DNA from: Psococerastis gibbosa
Lineage: Eukaryota; Arthropoda; Insecta; Psocodea; Psocidae
DNA: 64,000 nucleotides
Assembly: GCA_963971405.1 (NCBI GenBank)
Contig: OZ020491.1
Span: 26,282,855 to 26,346,854 of the forward strand
Direction: 5' to 3'
Shown: piece by piece, positions 32,774-43,831 of the stretch
How the letters are laid out: the number at the start of each line of letters is the position of its first letter
Numbering within the stretch: position 1 is the first letter of the stretch
Program-made: the position numbers and the translations under genes
The notes under the pieces: model-generated
Seen by the model: the letters and a program-made list of their open reading frames with translations, nothing else
Databases searched by the model: none
What the model was told of the DNA's origin: nothing

Positions 32774-35700
32774 GTAAGAATAAAATAGAATAGATCGCTC
32801 CTAACCATAAGCTATATAATGAGGGCAAACACAGGAGGAAGAAGTAGAAATGTAGAAAAGTTGTGGGGTTGCAAATGTAAAATGAAGATAAACAAGTGAA
32901 CAATTCAATAAGCAGGACTGACAACAGAAACGCAGGTGCATGTTCGGTCACAACTACGGGAATCTATGAGAAACCTGAGTTGGGTGTCATTCTCATTAGC
33001 TTTATTTTGACTATATTTGACTTGCGCTCGGCCACAACTGCGGAATCGTTGCTTGACTAAGCCGTAAATGTCCACCTGCTTGGCCTAATAAATATACAGC
33101 GATTTTTCTAGGGACAAAAACATAATAGAAATTTTTTACTTGTTCTGTGATTATAATAAATATATAGTTGTTGTGTTCCCTTCTTCCTCCAGCCATTTCC
33201 TGGCGCACCTGCTGTTATCCATTCGCTTAACGTATCCGAACCATCGCAGTCGGTATGAATTATATATCATATATCAATAATTAAATCAATACCAACTGGG
33301 GAACAATAAGACACATCTTGCTAGATTCCCCGTATGAATCCAGCCGCTACTGATGGTCTCACAGTTGCCATTCGTCAAAGTTTAGGGGACTCGTTTACGG
33401 AAGGAAGGGACGTTATGGCAGTGGTAAATGACAAGGGAATGTGGCTTGGCCCAGCCGCAACCCGCAATGTACTTTTCCAATACCATGGTATTTTCAGTAT
33501 ATAGTATTTGTACTATATATACAAATAAATAAATATATATCTGTTACATTGTACAATACAAGTACAAGAAAGTATAAAATAAAATCGTAAAATACATTAT
33601 AATGGTAAATTGTTTGACTTTCTAGATCTGGGATACGGCCGGGCAGGAGCGGTTCCAGTCGCTTGGTGTGGCGTTCTACCGCGGCGCTGACTGCTGTGTT
33701 CTTGTATTTGACGTGACCGCGCCGGGCTCATTTAAGTCGCTCGACTCGTGGCGCGACGAGTTCCTCATACAGGCCTCTCCTAGGGAGCCTGAGAACTTTC
33801 CCTTTGTTGTCCTGGGGAATAAAGTAGACGTCGGTAATGGGGCGGTAAGTTTTTTTTACTATAAATAATTAGATTACTCGTGACTTCGTGGTATTTCATT
33901 TTAATAAACAAAAAATAACAAAAACTTAGATCATCCCCTCTAATAGATCTAGCTAGTAGGTTAGGAATAGGTAACCAGCCACGCCCCCCTCCCACCCCCT
34001 CCTCCCCCCGCTCCCAGTCCTATATAAACCAAGGTTTCCTCTCCCTAGTCACATTTGCATCTTCTCCTCGAGTTGAGCAAGTCTCAAATCGCTGATAAGG
34101 TGTAACTGTGCTAGTGGGTTTCCCTCTGTAGATGGCAGTTCTTGCCGAAAGCGCTCAGGGTTTTATACTAACACAAGTGGGTTTCTTAGACAAAGTTAAT
34201 TTCTTAACGATTATTTGGGTTTTACTAATTCGGGTTGTTATAACAAGTTTTTCTAAAACTCTTTTTTTGTTTTTGTTATTTTTTGTTTATTTTTTTTACT
34301 ATACTAGACTGGCTAGGTTTCATAGCCCCTACTACAGCCATGTAACCCTGTCTGCCTCCTACTACAACGTTGTATTCCTCCGTTTAGGTGCCCATTCCAT
34401 TGACCGGCTAGGGCTATTTCCAACAACGGTGACGTGGTAGCAGACATTCAAGACTTAGGTGGCGTTTCCACGGACCTCGCATTGCAGAATTGACGGAAAT
34501 GTTTATTTTCCTCTATGCAATAGTTAAATTGATCAATGATCATACAGTAAAATCACAAACAAAAAAACTAAAATTAAAAAATGGTGTCATGGGATATGTT
34601 TTCTATAAAAAGAAAAATTCTAATTTCCGTCAATGTCATTTGCATTCTGCAATGCGAGATCGGTGGAAACGCCACCTAAGTCTTGAATGTCTGCTACCAC
34701 GTCACCGTTGTTGGAAATAGCCCTAGCCGGTCAATGGAATGGGCGCCTTATACATTTAGTCATCAAGATCTACTTCCTCTGCCCGGAGCCATCATTTGGC
34801 TTTGTAATGGAACAAAAAGTCATTCTATATATTATTACTTTCTCTTTATGTGACCGAACCATTACAGTCTCGGCCCTAACGTCTCCAGTCAGCCAAGTGA
34901 CGCTAGCGATCATCTTCCACTCTTTCCATTCAAGTACAGTGTTTCTATGGTCTGCCTGTGGTATAGTATGGGTGTGGCTTGCAGTGTGTATGAACTGAAA
35001 GTAGGTTAGTGCTGAATAGAGAGTGTTGGAGGAGAGTGTTGAGGACTGTTATTAATTATGCTTAATAATAATAATAATGCTTAATAAGGCGCCCATTCCA
35101 TTGACCGGCTAGGGCTATTTCCAAAAACAGTGACGTGGTAGCAGACATTCAAGACTTAGGTTGCGTTTCCACCGACCTTGCATTGCAGAATGCAAATGAC
35201 ATTGACGGAAATTAGAATTTTTCTTTTTATAGAAATCTATTAAAATGTTTGTACTTAACATATCCCATGACGCCATTTTTTAATTTTAGTTTGTGATTTT
35301 ACTGTATGATCATTGATCAATTTTAACTATGGCATAGAGGAAAATGAACATTTCCGTCGATTCTGCAATGCGAGGTCGGTGGAAACGCCACCTAAGTCTT
35401 GAATGTCTGCTACCACGTCACCGTTTTTGGAAATAGCCCTAGCCGGTCAATGGAATGGGCACCTTACGTGAACCTTACTTGATGCCTTTCACCACATTTC
35501 TTTCTGCATCGGCTACTTCCATCCAATCATCGGCCTCCCTTGCTGTCGTATGACATCCAGCAACATCTTTCTCTAACTGCTCTTCTGCTGCTATTACTTC
35601 GTCCATCCTCTTCATATGACCGTACTCAGCTGACTTCTTTCAACTTGCTCTTTGACTTGTCAATCAATCAATCAATCAATCAATCGTGTATTTAAATGTT

Positions 35701-37605
35701 AGAACCATATATGGCATACATTACGTCATTTTTTTTTTTTATAAATCATGTCATAAGCTAAATATAACTTAGTATAAGTAGCCGATGAAGATCCTTGTCA
35801 AATATTACAATACACAATTATAATTATAACTTGTTCCATTATCCCCCTTTTCCCGTCCAATTTCATGTGGTAATTTTAACAGAATTTGTATGAAATTTCC
35901 AGGTGCCCACGAAGAAAGCTCAGCAGTGGTGTCAATCCAAAAATAATATTCCTTATTTTGAAACGAGCGCCAAACAAGGCATCAATGTCGAGCAAGCTTT
36001 TCAGACTATTGCGAAGAATGCGTTAGCGCAGGTAAGTTGTCTCAGTTTTATTTCTAATATAAATTATGCTGTACGTATACAATATGCCGGATATTGGTGC
36101 ATCTCAGTTAACTCAACAAATGAACTATTCATCAGGCGTAGTAATAGGATTCCGTGCATTTTAGGCGAGGTACACACGGACGATTCGAAACGCGCGAGTT
36201 GCTGGCGTCTCTTTTCATTGTAGCAAATGGACTTGGTGAATGGTTGGTGCTAAACCACAGAGTCGATTTCTATGATCTGGTGTGACGCATCTGAAGGGAA
36301 AGCCGTGCAACTGCGTGTGCTCAGCTTCACACCAGCTTCAGAAATTGCCAAAAAGTTGACTCAGGGGTTTTCGAATTACCCATTGACATGTCAAGACATG
36401 TAGCGAAGTGGTACGGACTCTGACTTTCACCCGAAAGGTTGTTGGCTCGAGTCCCACACTGGCTACATTTTCTGGCCATGCTTCGGAGGGCATGTAAAGC
36501 AGGCGGTCCCGGGCCTTCCTAGTTGAGTGTAAGAGAGGATTTTATAGCCTCCGCTAGGTTGGCTTAGTACTAGAAACAATAAAAAGTCCTTATTTATTTA
36601 TTTTATATTATTTATTTATTGACTGCAATGGGGAAAAAACGTCGGCAACCCACGCGTACGGAATCGTCCATGTGTACCGAGCCTTACTCGCAACCTAAAT
36701 AGCTTGCTTTTGACTTTATTAGGCTTATGGCGAGTACCACCCGCTTACATGAGGAAACTTCTTCAACCAACACCCGTCTTTGGCTAGTAGGCTATTTGAC
36801 GCCGTGCCGCATAGTAGAGCTGGGCCCATTCCTCCTGTGTCGTGTGTCGTTCTTACTTGAACCGGTTCTTAGAAAGGCTCTTGAGCCATGAACTAGATGA
36901 ACCGGTTCCCGACTACAAAAATACTAGGTTCTTGAAGAACACAATGCAAAATGGTTTATGAATTGGTCGCCACTTACGTAAAATGAATTCTTACTCCACT
37001 GAAAAATAGCAGCACGTGTTCATGATAATATTTGTTATTTATTTTTACAAAAGCTAAGAATAGGGAAATGTTGGCTCCTTTCACGAACGCAAGTCGCTAA
37101 CCATTGGCAAATTGGTTCTGTATAAGAACTGTGTAAGTAATGATCAACCAGTGATTAGTGAACCAGTGTTGGGATTGAGCCGAAGCCATGAACCGGCTTT
37201 TAAAAGAACGCATAATAAGGGAATGATCAACGACTACCAGTGATTAGTAAACGGAGTGAACCAGTTGCCAGTGTTGTGATTGAGCTCCGGATGCCTATCC
37301 AGCCCGCATGCAACTAACTCTATTGTTCAATACATTGTAGTATATATGGTATATACAGGTGTATATGTATAACACTGACATCAAATTAACTCTGGTTGAA
37401 GAGGTAACCTCCTCGTTATAAATGAAATTAGAGGACATGGAAAAAACTGGGCTTGGCGGGATTCGAATCCACGATCTACGCCTAACCTCTAACTCTATTG
37501 TTCTTCTACTTTCAGGAAAGTGAGCAAGATCTCTTCAATGAGTTCCCAGACCAAATCAAGCTATCCGGCGACACCAGAAACCCAAGAGGCAGCTCGTGCT
37601 GCTAA
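32594..37605 (+). CDS. RAB7: Rab7 small GTPase, 4 coding exons, 205 aa
   Basis: Controls late endosome and lysosome fusion and autophagosome maturation. Exons: 32594-32773, 33626-33844, 35903-36031, 37516-37605, all phase 0 and GT-AG. Seen: P-loop GDSGVGKT (15-22); switch I Thr40 in [32 protein letters not shown] with catalytic Gln67; NKVD (125-128); ETSAK (153-157); the Rab7-specific [11 protein letters not shown] and [10 protein letters not shown]. The C-terminus is SSCC, a double-cysteine geranylgeranylation site in place of the CxC of vertebrate Rab7a. The exon 1 acceptor (TTTTCAG at 32580) shows that the 5' UTR is spliced from an upstream exon I cannot fix. Introns 2 and 3 hold MITEs and SINEs. 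Confidence 0.97.
33626..33844 (+). CDS. RAB7: Rab7 exon 2 (residues 61-133)
   Basis: Switch II and the NKxD guanine-specificity box. Visibly more GC-rich than its surroundings. Donor GTAAGT. Confidence 0.97.
34387..34747. mobile_element. composite MITE, Rab7 intron 2, copy 1
   Basis: Outer GGTGCCCATTCCATTGACCG / CGGTCAATGGAATGGGCGCC with TTA on both sides. The inner element at 34458-34676 starts GGTGGCGTTTCCAC after AAGACTTA. Confidence 0.87.
35088..35463. mobile_element. composite MITE, Rab7 intron 2, copy 2
   Basis: Same architecture 340 bp further on; inner element 35159-35392. The two copies share the ATTGACCGGCTAGGGC variant, so they are close relatives. Confidence 0.87.
35903..36031 (+). 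CDS. RAB7: Rab7 exon 3 (residues 134-176)
   Basis: ETSAK box and the C-terminal helix [14 protein letters not shown]. Acceptor TTTCCAG, donor GTAAGT. Confidence 0.97.
36395..36605 (+). mobile_element. tRNA-derived SINE, family A, Rab7 intron 3
   Basis: Near-complete: A box TAGCGAAGTGGTA, B box GGCTCGAGTCC, full body and TTATTTATTTATT tail. Confidence 0.87.
36755..36850 (-). pseudogene. short LINE fragment
   Basis: CAACACCCGTCTTTGGCTAG...GACGCCGTGCCGCATAGTAGAGCTGGGCC matches the start of the LINE fragment at 56566 (ACGCCCGTCCTTAGCTGGTA...CCGCATAGTAGAGCTGGGCC). Confidence 0.7.
37516..37605 (+). CDS. RAB7: Rab7 exon 4 (residues 177-205 and stop)
   Basis: Hypervariable tail with EFPDQIKL (matching EFPEPIKL of Rab7a) and the terminal SSCC. 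Acceptor CTTTCAG. Confidence 0.95.
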   Translation, partial: ESEQDLFNEFPDQIKLSGDTRNPRGSSCC

Positions 37606-37866
37606 AACTGACTAACTACGACTCGGCATTCCTAAAAATCCAAAAAAACCGAACTTGAAACCACATGCTTCGGCGAGCGTCGGGATGTTCCCAACAACTT
37701 GTATGTACTTGTTATAGACAACTCTGTCACAACAATTTGTGGCTCCTTACTCAAGAGGACGGCATGACTGTGGGCTGTTTAGGATACGATTGAATTGAGA
37801 GAGATAACATTTAAAACTTAAAATGAGTAAACAGAAACAAAGGAAGTAAAGTTTCTGATCAATCTC

Positions 37867-38602
37867 GGCCTATCATCTCGGATTGTACTACTGCATCATG
37901 TATAGTCCACGCAAAATGAGAAAAGTATGGACATGGAATGTTTTGGTTCTGTGCAACACTGTAAAAATATTCTTTGGCGCTATTCCACCTACGTCAATAG
38001 TCAATAATAAATGTGGTATTGACGAACTTTTCAATTTCACTCTGCCATAGTTAAAATTGACCAATGATCATAGAGTAAAATCACGCGCTGCAAACAATAA
38101 CAAACTAAAATGGCGTCATGGAATATGTTAAGTACAAAGATTTTAATAGATTGTTTATAAAACAGTTTTCATCCATTAAACAGATCGGTGAAGGTCGATC
38201 TTACTTCGGATCTCCAACTATTATTAGGTTTTAATAAAAATAATAAGTGTACGAAGACAACAAATACAAACAAAATTTCAAAAGACAAATGCGCCAAATT
38301 TCAACAATTTGGCGCATATGTGTCAATAGAAGAAAAGTGATCAATAGTTGAAAAAACAAGTGGATTGTAGTGTATCAATGAAAAATTGAAATTTCCGTCA
38401 ATACCACATTTACTATTGAATACTGACGTAGGTGGAATAAGCGCCTTTGCACAATTTTTGTTATGACTTGCATCCAATGCAACAAGGTAACACAAAATGG
38501 TGCAAAGAATATTTTTAGTGTTGCACAGGATCAAAACATTCCATGTCCATACTCTTCTCATTTTGCGTGGACTATAACTCCGGCCGTGAAAGTCTTTTTA
38601 AT
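37867..38602. mobile_element. four-layer nested palindrome 3' of Rab7
   Basis: Layer 1: the CGGCCTATCAT...TCCGGCCGTGA repeat split to 37867-37899 and 38578-38602. Layer 2: TATAGTCCACGCAAAATGAG...AAAAATATTCTTT (37901-37975) with its inverse (38504-38576). Layer 3: GGCGCTATTCCACCTACGTC...GACGTAGGTGGAATAAGCGCC (37976-38445). Layer 4: part of a GGCGGGGTTTCC-type core (CCATAGTTAAAATTGACCAA, about 38030-38400). Confidence 0.85.
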
Positions 38603-38604
38603 TC

Positions 38605-38610
38605 AATAAA
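38605..38610 (+). other. candidate Rab7 poly(A) signal AATAAA
   Basis: First clear AATAAA beyond the palindrome nest that follows the stop codon. If used, the nest at 37867-38602 would lie inside the 3' UTR. A nearer non-canonical signal cannot be excluded. Confidence 0.35.
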
Positions 38611-38639
38611 CAAACAGTTATTTACAGCCGTATTAACAG

Positions 38640-39700
38640 GAAGCTGACTGCAGTTATTGACTACACCTGGCTATACATTTTTTATTTATTTAATACGCAA
38701 GTTAAAGAGATTTTGTGTTTCGAAGCACTAGAAAATTGTTTTTATTTTCCATATTAGCGAATTTTGGGCACCTATGTCAGCTCAACTCTCAAAATAATGA
38801 TACCTAGGGTTACATAAGCAAAGTACTGTGTTTTTCCGACTCTGTATGCATTGGCTGCATGTGTAGCATCCATGTTGGATTTATCTGTGAAACAACTCTA
38901 TTATACTTAGACCCAGGTTGCTATTTCCACCTGCACTTAGCATACGGCCAGATACTTTCTCTTTATATTATTATTAATTGTACCAAAGGCCTCTGGATGC
39001 ACTCTGGAGTCTCTCAGTTCGCTCGTATCATAAGCAGAATATATGAACTAGAATTTTTTATGATGATCCCTAGAATTACTTATAAAATACTGTGTCCTTG
39101 GTTTGTTAAAAGGACCCTTTAGCTGTTATTAATCAAATGAAAATTAGGTCATTTTATATTTACAAACCTGCATCTTCACAGGGTATTCTAAAGGTAAATT
39201 GCTTTTGTTAACGGCTCAGTTTGGAAATGTGTTTCCATGACAAGGAGGTGAAATCTTTTTCCGTTTTATAAATACAGTAATATAATATAATAACAATATT
39301 AAAAATCATTTGTGGAATTAATTTAGTATTCAATTGAAAATTTGAAACAAGTCAACAGTTAGGGTTAAAGAAACTTGTTCCCATGCTTGCTTAAGTCGAC
39401 CTAACGCCTGTTAAAATTCCAATGCTTGCCCATTGGCACTTGGGTTGAAGTGAAGGAGTGAACCAGTTTGCCAATGGCTGGAAATTCATTCGGAAACAAT
39501 TCCTTCTTCTTGGAGCAGAAGTCCAAGGTCAGGTGACTCCTTAGTAGTTATTTGATGATTCATTGAGGCAGTGTACTGAAATAACAATCCCTGGTCTCGT
39601 GTAAAATTAAAAATTCTGATTCTGTTGGGCCATTCCACCTGGAGGAATTTCATATTTGGCTTGTGTAGGCTCACTATGGCTGTTATACAGACAACTTTCC
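38640..39700. other. no gene seen
   Basis: AT-rich, no long conserved frame and no clear repeat. Possibly unique intergenic sequence between Rab7 and TMEM53. Confidence 0.45.
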
Positions 39701-39897
39701 TATGCAAATTGAAATACGGCGTGCCTCCGCCTCGCTGTGATAAGCGTGGTACAATCCCATACGTATCTTATAGAAGGAGCTGTACGGTGTAGTCTGCACG
39801 ACAGGGTTGCCACATTCGAGAACAAAAAATTTAAATTTACCTCTCCCTGTAAGCTAAGTCTGGGGATGCGCCAATCACAGTGAGTTTGAATTTGGAT

Positions 39898-40541
39898 TAG
39901 AGGTGGGGCGTGACAGATATTTCCAGGAGCAACAGAGACTGATGACAGTGACTGGACAGTCACTGATACAAATACTGGTGATTTCTGTCACTGGAGTGAC
40001 TGGTTTTGTTCCTGCTATCCAAGCAATCTTTGTACATCTTGGTATGAGTAATCAAAAGTCACTGTCACTTCTCTTACTTGACAGTGATTTATACAAGTTA
40101 CATAGACTTATTCGTTTCGCTTAACAATTAAAGCCGGTTATTCTTTTGTTTAGTTATGCCAAGAAATTTAAGAAATAGTAATATATATATATATACTGTA
40201 TATATACAGTATATAAACTGAAAGCTAGCCAGTTATGAAGCAGTCACGGTGACAGCCTCGGGCATACCTTATGTTTAGCTTACGTGAGACGATCGGAAAG
40301 CATTTCGGGGAATTTCGCTTAAGACTGCCTAGTGCATTGGCTAAACCTGAGCGAGTTACTTGCTCTTGCATGCGACTATCAGGGTATTAGAAACAAAGCT
40401 ATTTAAAATATAGCCTAAATCGGTGACAGTGAGACAGTGACTCAAATCACCAGTATTTTCTTTGGGTAGGAACGGGTGGTTGCAGTGACCATCGTAGTCA
40501 CGGTGATAAATCACAGTGACAGAAGTAACGCCCCACCTCTA
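39898..40541. mobile_element. hAT-like element, 644 bp, ends TAGAGGTGGGGCGT, duplication ATTTGGAT
   Basis: Ends TAGAGGTGGGGCGT and ACGCCCCACCTCTA; perfect ATTTGGAT at 39890-39897 and 40542-40549. Many CAGTGAC/GTCACTG heptamers crowd both sub-ends (39940-40090 and 40430-40520), like transposase-binding repeats of hAT elements. Confidence 0.88.
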
Positions 40542-40999
40542 ATTTGGATAGAAAAGTTTACCATTGATAACGCTCTGTGCTGCCACGAGCGCTGGTTCAA
40601 TTTGAAATGTGGAGGTAGAGCTCTATACAAGGGAAGATGGGAAACTCGACCGTATTTTTTTAATTTGAATGTGTGAACCGCCAATTATAAGATGAATAAG
40701 GTTTCCAAGGTAATTATCAGCCATACTAACGACTGCACTTTATAATGGCTACGTAAAAACACCTCTCCTTCTTTATAACATCTTTAAGCGACTTCGGTGC
40801 TTGTACTTGTGCGTGTCTCTACACACCTTGCAAGTACCTATCAGGTTACTTAGTGAAGCTATTGAAGAGGTTAATCGGCGGATACTTTCATTAAATTGTT
40901 TGTACGCGATTAACCTTTTTAACAAAACAAACCTTATTGGTATAGAGATTTATTAGTCCCAAGCATACTTTTTGGGGTTCATAGTAAAATGTTCTGATT

Positions 41000-41850
41000 G
41001 TAGTTGCTGGCGTTTTCTCTTCTTTGGAAGAACAGTTATGACATTATTACTTGTTATATTTAATAATCTAATCCTACTAATTTATGGTGAATTTCACCAT
41101 GTAAACATAGTTATATTCCGCTGTGATTGGTGGAATTGAGAGAAAATTACAGTAAAATATCTATAATGTGTTGAAAAACTTGCATTGATATTATTTTATT
41201 ATTATGGGCTGCGTAAACAAAAGATTTTAAGTTTTTTTTTCTATTGTGACATACGGTATTTACAATTTAAAAAAAAAAATCATTGTAAGAGTAGCTAATC
41301 GGGCTGAGTTCGATTGTAAAAATGAAGGGACATTTTTTTTTATATCTAGTTGTGATCTGGTCTTGCCCCCCCCCCCCCCAAATGTTTTTTAAATATACGC
41401 CACTGCTAGGTGAAACAGGAACGGTAACTGTTCTTCAACCAAGTCTTTACAAAGCTCATCTTGTATTATTTCAGTGAGTCTAAGAAACGCGTGTTAAAGT
41501 ATACTATAATAGAAATTCCAACACTTGCTGTGATTGGCATGGTGCATCCCCATACTTACCTTATGGAGAGGGAGATGCAGTTCTAATTTTAGTTTTCGTG
41601 AGTGGCTATATTATCATTGAGTCAACGTTCTTATATGTTATGGTATTCTGTGCGAGTGGCAACCCTGAAATTAAACTGCACCTCTCTATAAATTATGTAT
41701 GGGGTTCCGCCGCGCCAATTACAGCTAGGCAATGGTCCGCCATGTTGGATTTTTTTAAACAAAAATTCCTCATTTGGCATTTAAACAAACTGATATGTTT
41801 TACAAAACTCTTGCAGCGATGGTCATAAACCTGTAATTCTGGTGTTTTAC
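41000..41850. other. no gene seen; fragments of repeats
   Basis: Includes a poly-C/CGCCACTG fragment (41365-41407) that resembles one end of the CAGTGGCG elements. No gene. Confidence 0.45.
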
Positions 41851-42330
41851 ATAGGGGAGATAGGACATTCGTACCCGCTAAAATATATTTTTTTCCTGGG
41901 GCCATCTGCCATGTCTTTGCAATATCATTAGCAAGATAGCTAGATGGCCATCCACAGTGCATGCACTGAAGCAGCAAAAAGTTGTAACCCAGCGTAAGCG
42001 GGTGGATCTTTTCATAAGCCAAATACAGTTGAAATTAAGCTATTAAGATGCCAGGGGCCCAGCAAGGTCACGCGTCAGATCTTCTGCGATACTGTTGTCT
42101 GCCCTGCTTGTTTAATGTTTCATTTATTTTAATTTGCCACTTTAAAATGCAACCCACAATTTGGTCACATCACTTACACGACAATTTCACAAATACCCCA
42201 TACGTTTCACCGCCACACTGTGCCCATGGTTAGGCGCCATTTTATTAGAAAGCAGATAGGAGACAGATGGTCTTTGGAAATTAAAAAAAAAAAACTTTTG
42301 GCGGGAAGCGAGTATCCCATCGTAATTCCA

Positions 42331-42467
42331 GGCGGCTATTCCACTTGTCAATATTCCGTCATTTGTGCATCAATAATTGATGAGATTTTTTTATTATATT
42401 GTAGAGTAAAAAAACATCTCATCAATTATTGAAGCACAAATGACGGATGACGGTGGAATAGCCGCCT
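42331..42467. mobile_element. GGCGGCTATTCCAC MITE with GTGCATCAATAATTGATGAG arms
   Basis: Ends GGCGGCTATTCCACTTGTCA and CGGTGGAATAGCCGCC, 137 bp. The core arm TTTGTGCATCAATAATTGATGAG is inverted at 42413-42440. Same subfamily as the element at 20671. Confidence 0.85.
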
Positions 42468-42943
42468 TAAAAATACAACTCACAGACTGTCTACTATTTT
42501 ATAATGCATCACCTTGCAAGTGGAATGGTAAATAGATAAATAAACAGGTACTTGTACGTAATATTCATATATACTGTATGTGCAATGACTAACGATTAAT
42601 GATTTTTTTTCGTTATTAAATGTCATTACTGTACTGTCAAGAGACTTTGTGTTTCGCTTAGCTTCCTAATTCCTATTTATATATTTATTTTTGTTTTCAT
42701 ATTTTATATTCCTATTTATTACTTAATAATCTTGAAATATTCTATACATAAGTCTAGTCCTTATAAGGGTGGCTTGAGTCGTAGTAGACGGCGTCTTCAA
42801 CCCCGATCTTAATCACAATACAATATTTTTTTTAATTGTGTGCGACTTAAGAGACATTGGGACACCCCCTACAGCTATTTTTTTTATTAAAATTCAATTT
42901 CACGGGAAATATCTATCTTATAGCCGTAAATGAGATCTCATAA

Positions 42944-43047
42944 GGCGGCTATTGCAATTGTCATATTTTCTTCATTTGTGCATTAAAAAATCTCATCATT
43001 TTTTAATGCACAAATGAAGAAAATGTGACAAGTGGAATAGCCGCCTA
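42944..43047. mobile_element. short GGCGGCTATT MITE with TAA duplication
   Basis: 104 bp, almost a perfect hairpin (TTTTCTTCATTTGTGCATTAAAAA / inverse); TAA at both edges. Confidence 0.87.
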
Positions 43048-43179
43048 ATGTTTCAAAAATATTCGTCTACATATTGAAGCACATTGTTTACAAATAAATA
43101 AATATTTCTGTATATTGTGCAATAAAGTAATTGGCCGTCTCGGATCTCGTGACTCGTATCTGTAAGCTTATTTGGCTTG

Positions 43180-43345
43180 TCTCAGCTTTTCCATTATCGC
43201 TTGTAGCCGGTGTAGGTTGACATCGAGGACCAGTTTGCCAATGGCCAAAAAATCATACGGGAACAATACAAATAATGTCTGAAATTCATGGGGTCCAAGG
43301 ATAAGGGACCTATGGGCCACTATAAGTAAGGTCCATAAAAAGTCC
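43180..43345 (-). mobile_element. LINE-type 3' tail
   Basis: Reverse copy of the 2729 repeat: CTCAGCTTTTCCATTATCGC, GTTGACATCGAGGACCAGTT, AGGGACCTATGGGCCACTAT. Confidence 0.6.
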
Positions 43346-43666
43346 ATAAAAAAATAAATTGTAATTGGCCGCACTAGCACTAATTGGCTGCAGTTTTAGG
43401 GCACAATTCCCAGCCTTCATTCAATGAGGAACCTCCACTGCACATATGTATCAAAATGTAGAAGAGTATTTCTTCTAAGGGATGCAAACCTTCTTTGTAG
43501 CTCTACATTCTATGGATACACACTAAAATTCGTTTTTGTACCAAAAGGAGGGTGTCCGAATCGCTCTTAACTGCTTATATGTGCTTACACGGCTTTCAGG
43601 TACTCTTTAATCGGGTAGCTACACCTACTGCCTATCGGATATTTAAGGGATTTTTGCAGCTAAGTG

Positions 43667-43831
43667 TCAATGGAGTTTTTGCAGTAGACATGACCGTAGG
43701 AATGCATTGATTTGGTCCACATATTTTTCTCTGTGCTTTAAAAGATGGCCGACGTGGTCGGAAGATTCAAATCTGCATTTGTTAGTTTGGCAACCTCGCT
43801 TTTCCCTTTCCAAAATGAAATCCTCGATGTC
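43667..43831 (-). CDS. TMEM53: TMEM53-like last exon
   Basis: DIEDFILEREKRGC to SSDHVGHLLKHREKYVDQINAF and a TGA stop at 43669-43667. Matches the DIE and SAHVSHLRxxPxxY blocks of the family. A TTTAAT on the plus strand at 43606-43611 (ATTAAA on the coding strand) may be the poly(A) signal. Confidence 0.9.
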   Translation of the reverse strand, partial: DIEDFILEREKRGCQTNKCRFESSDHVGHLLKHREKYVDQINAFLRSCLLQKLH

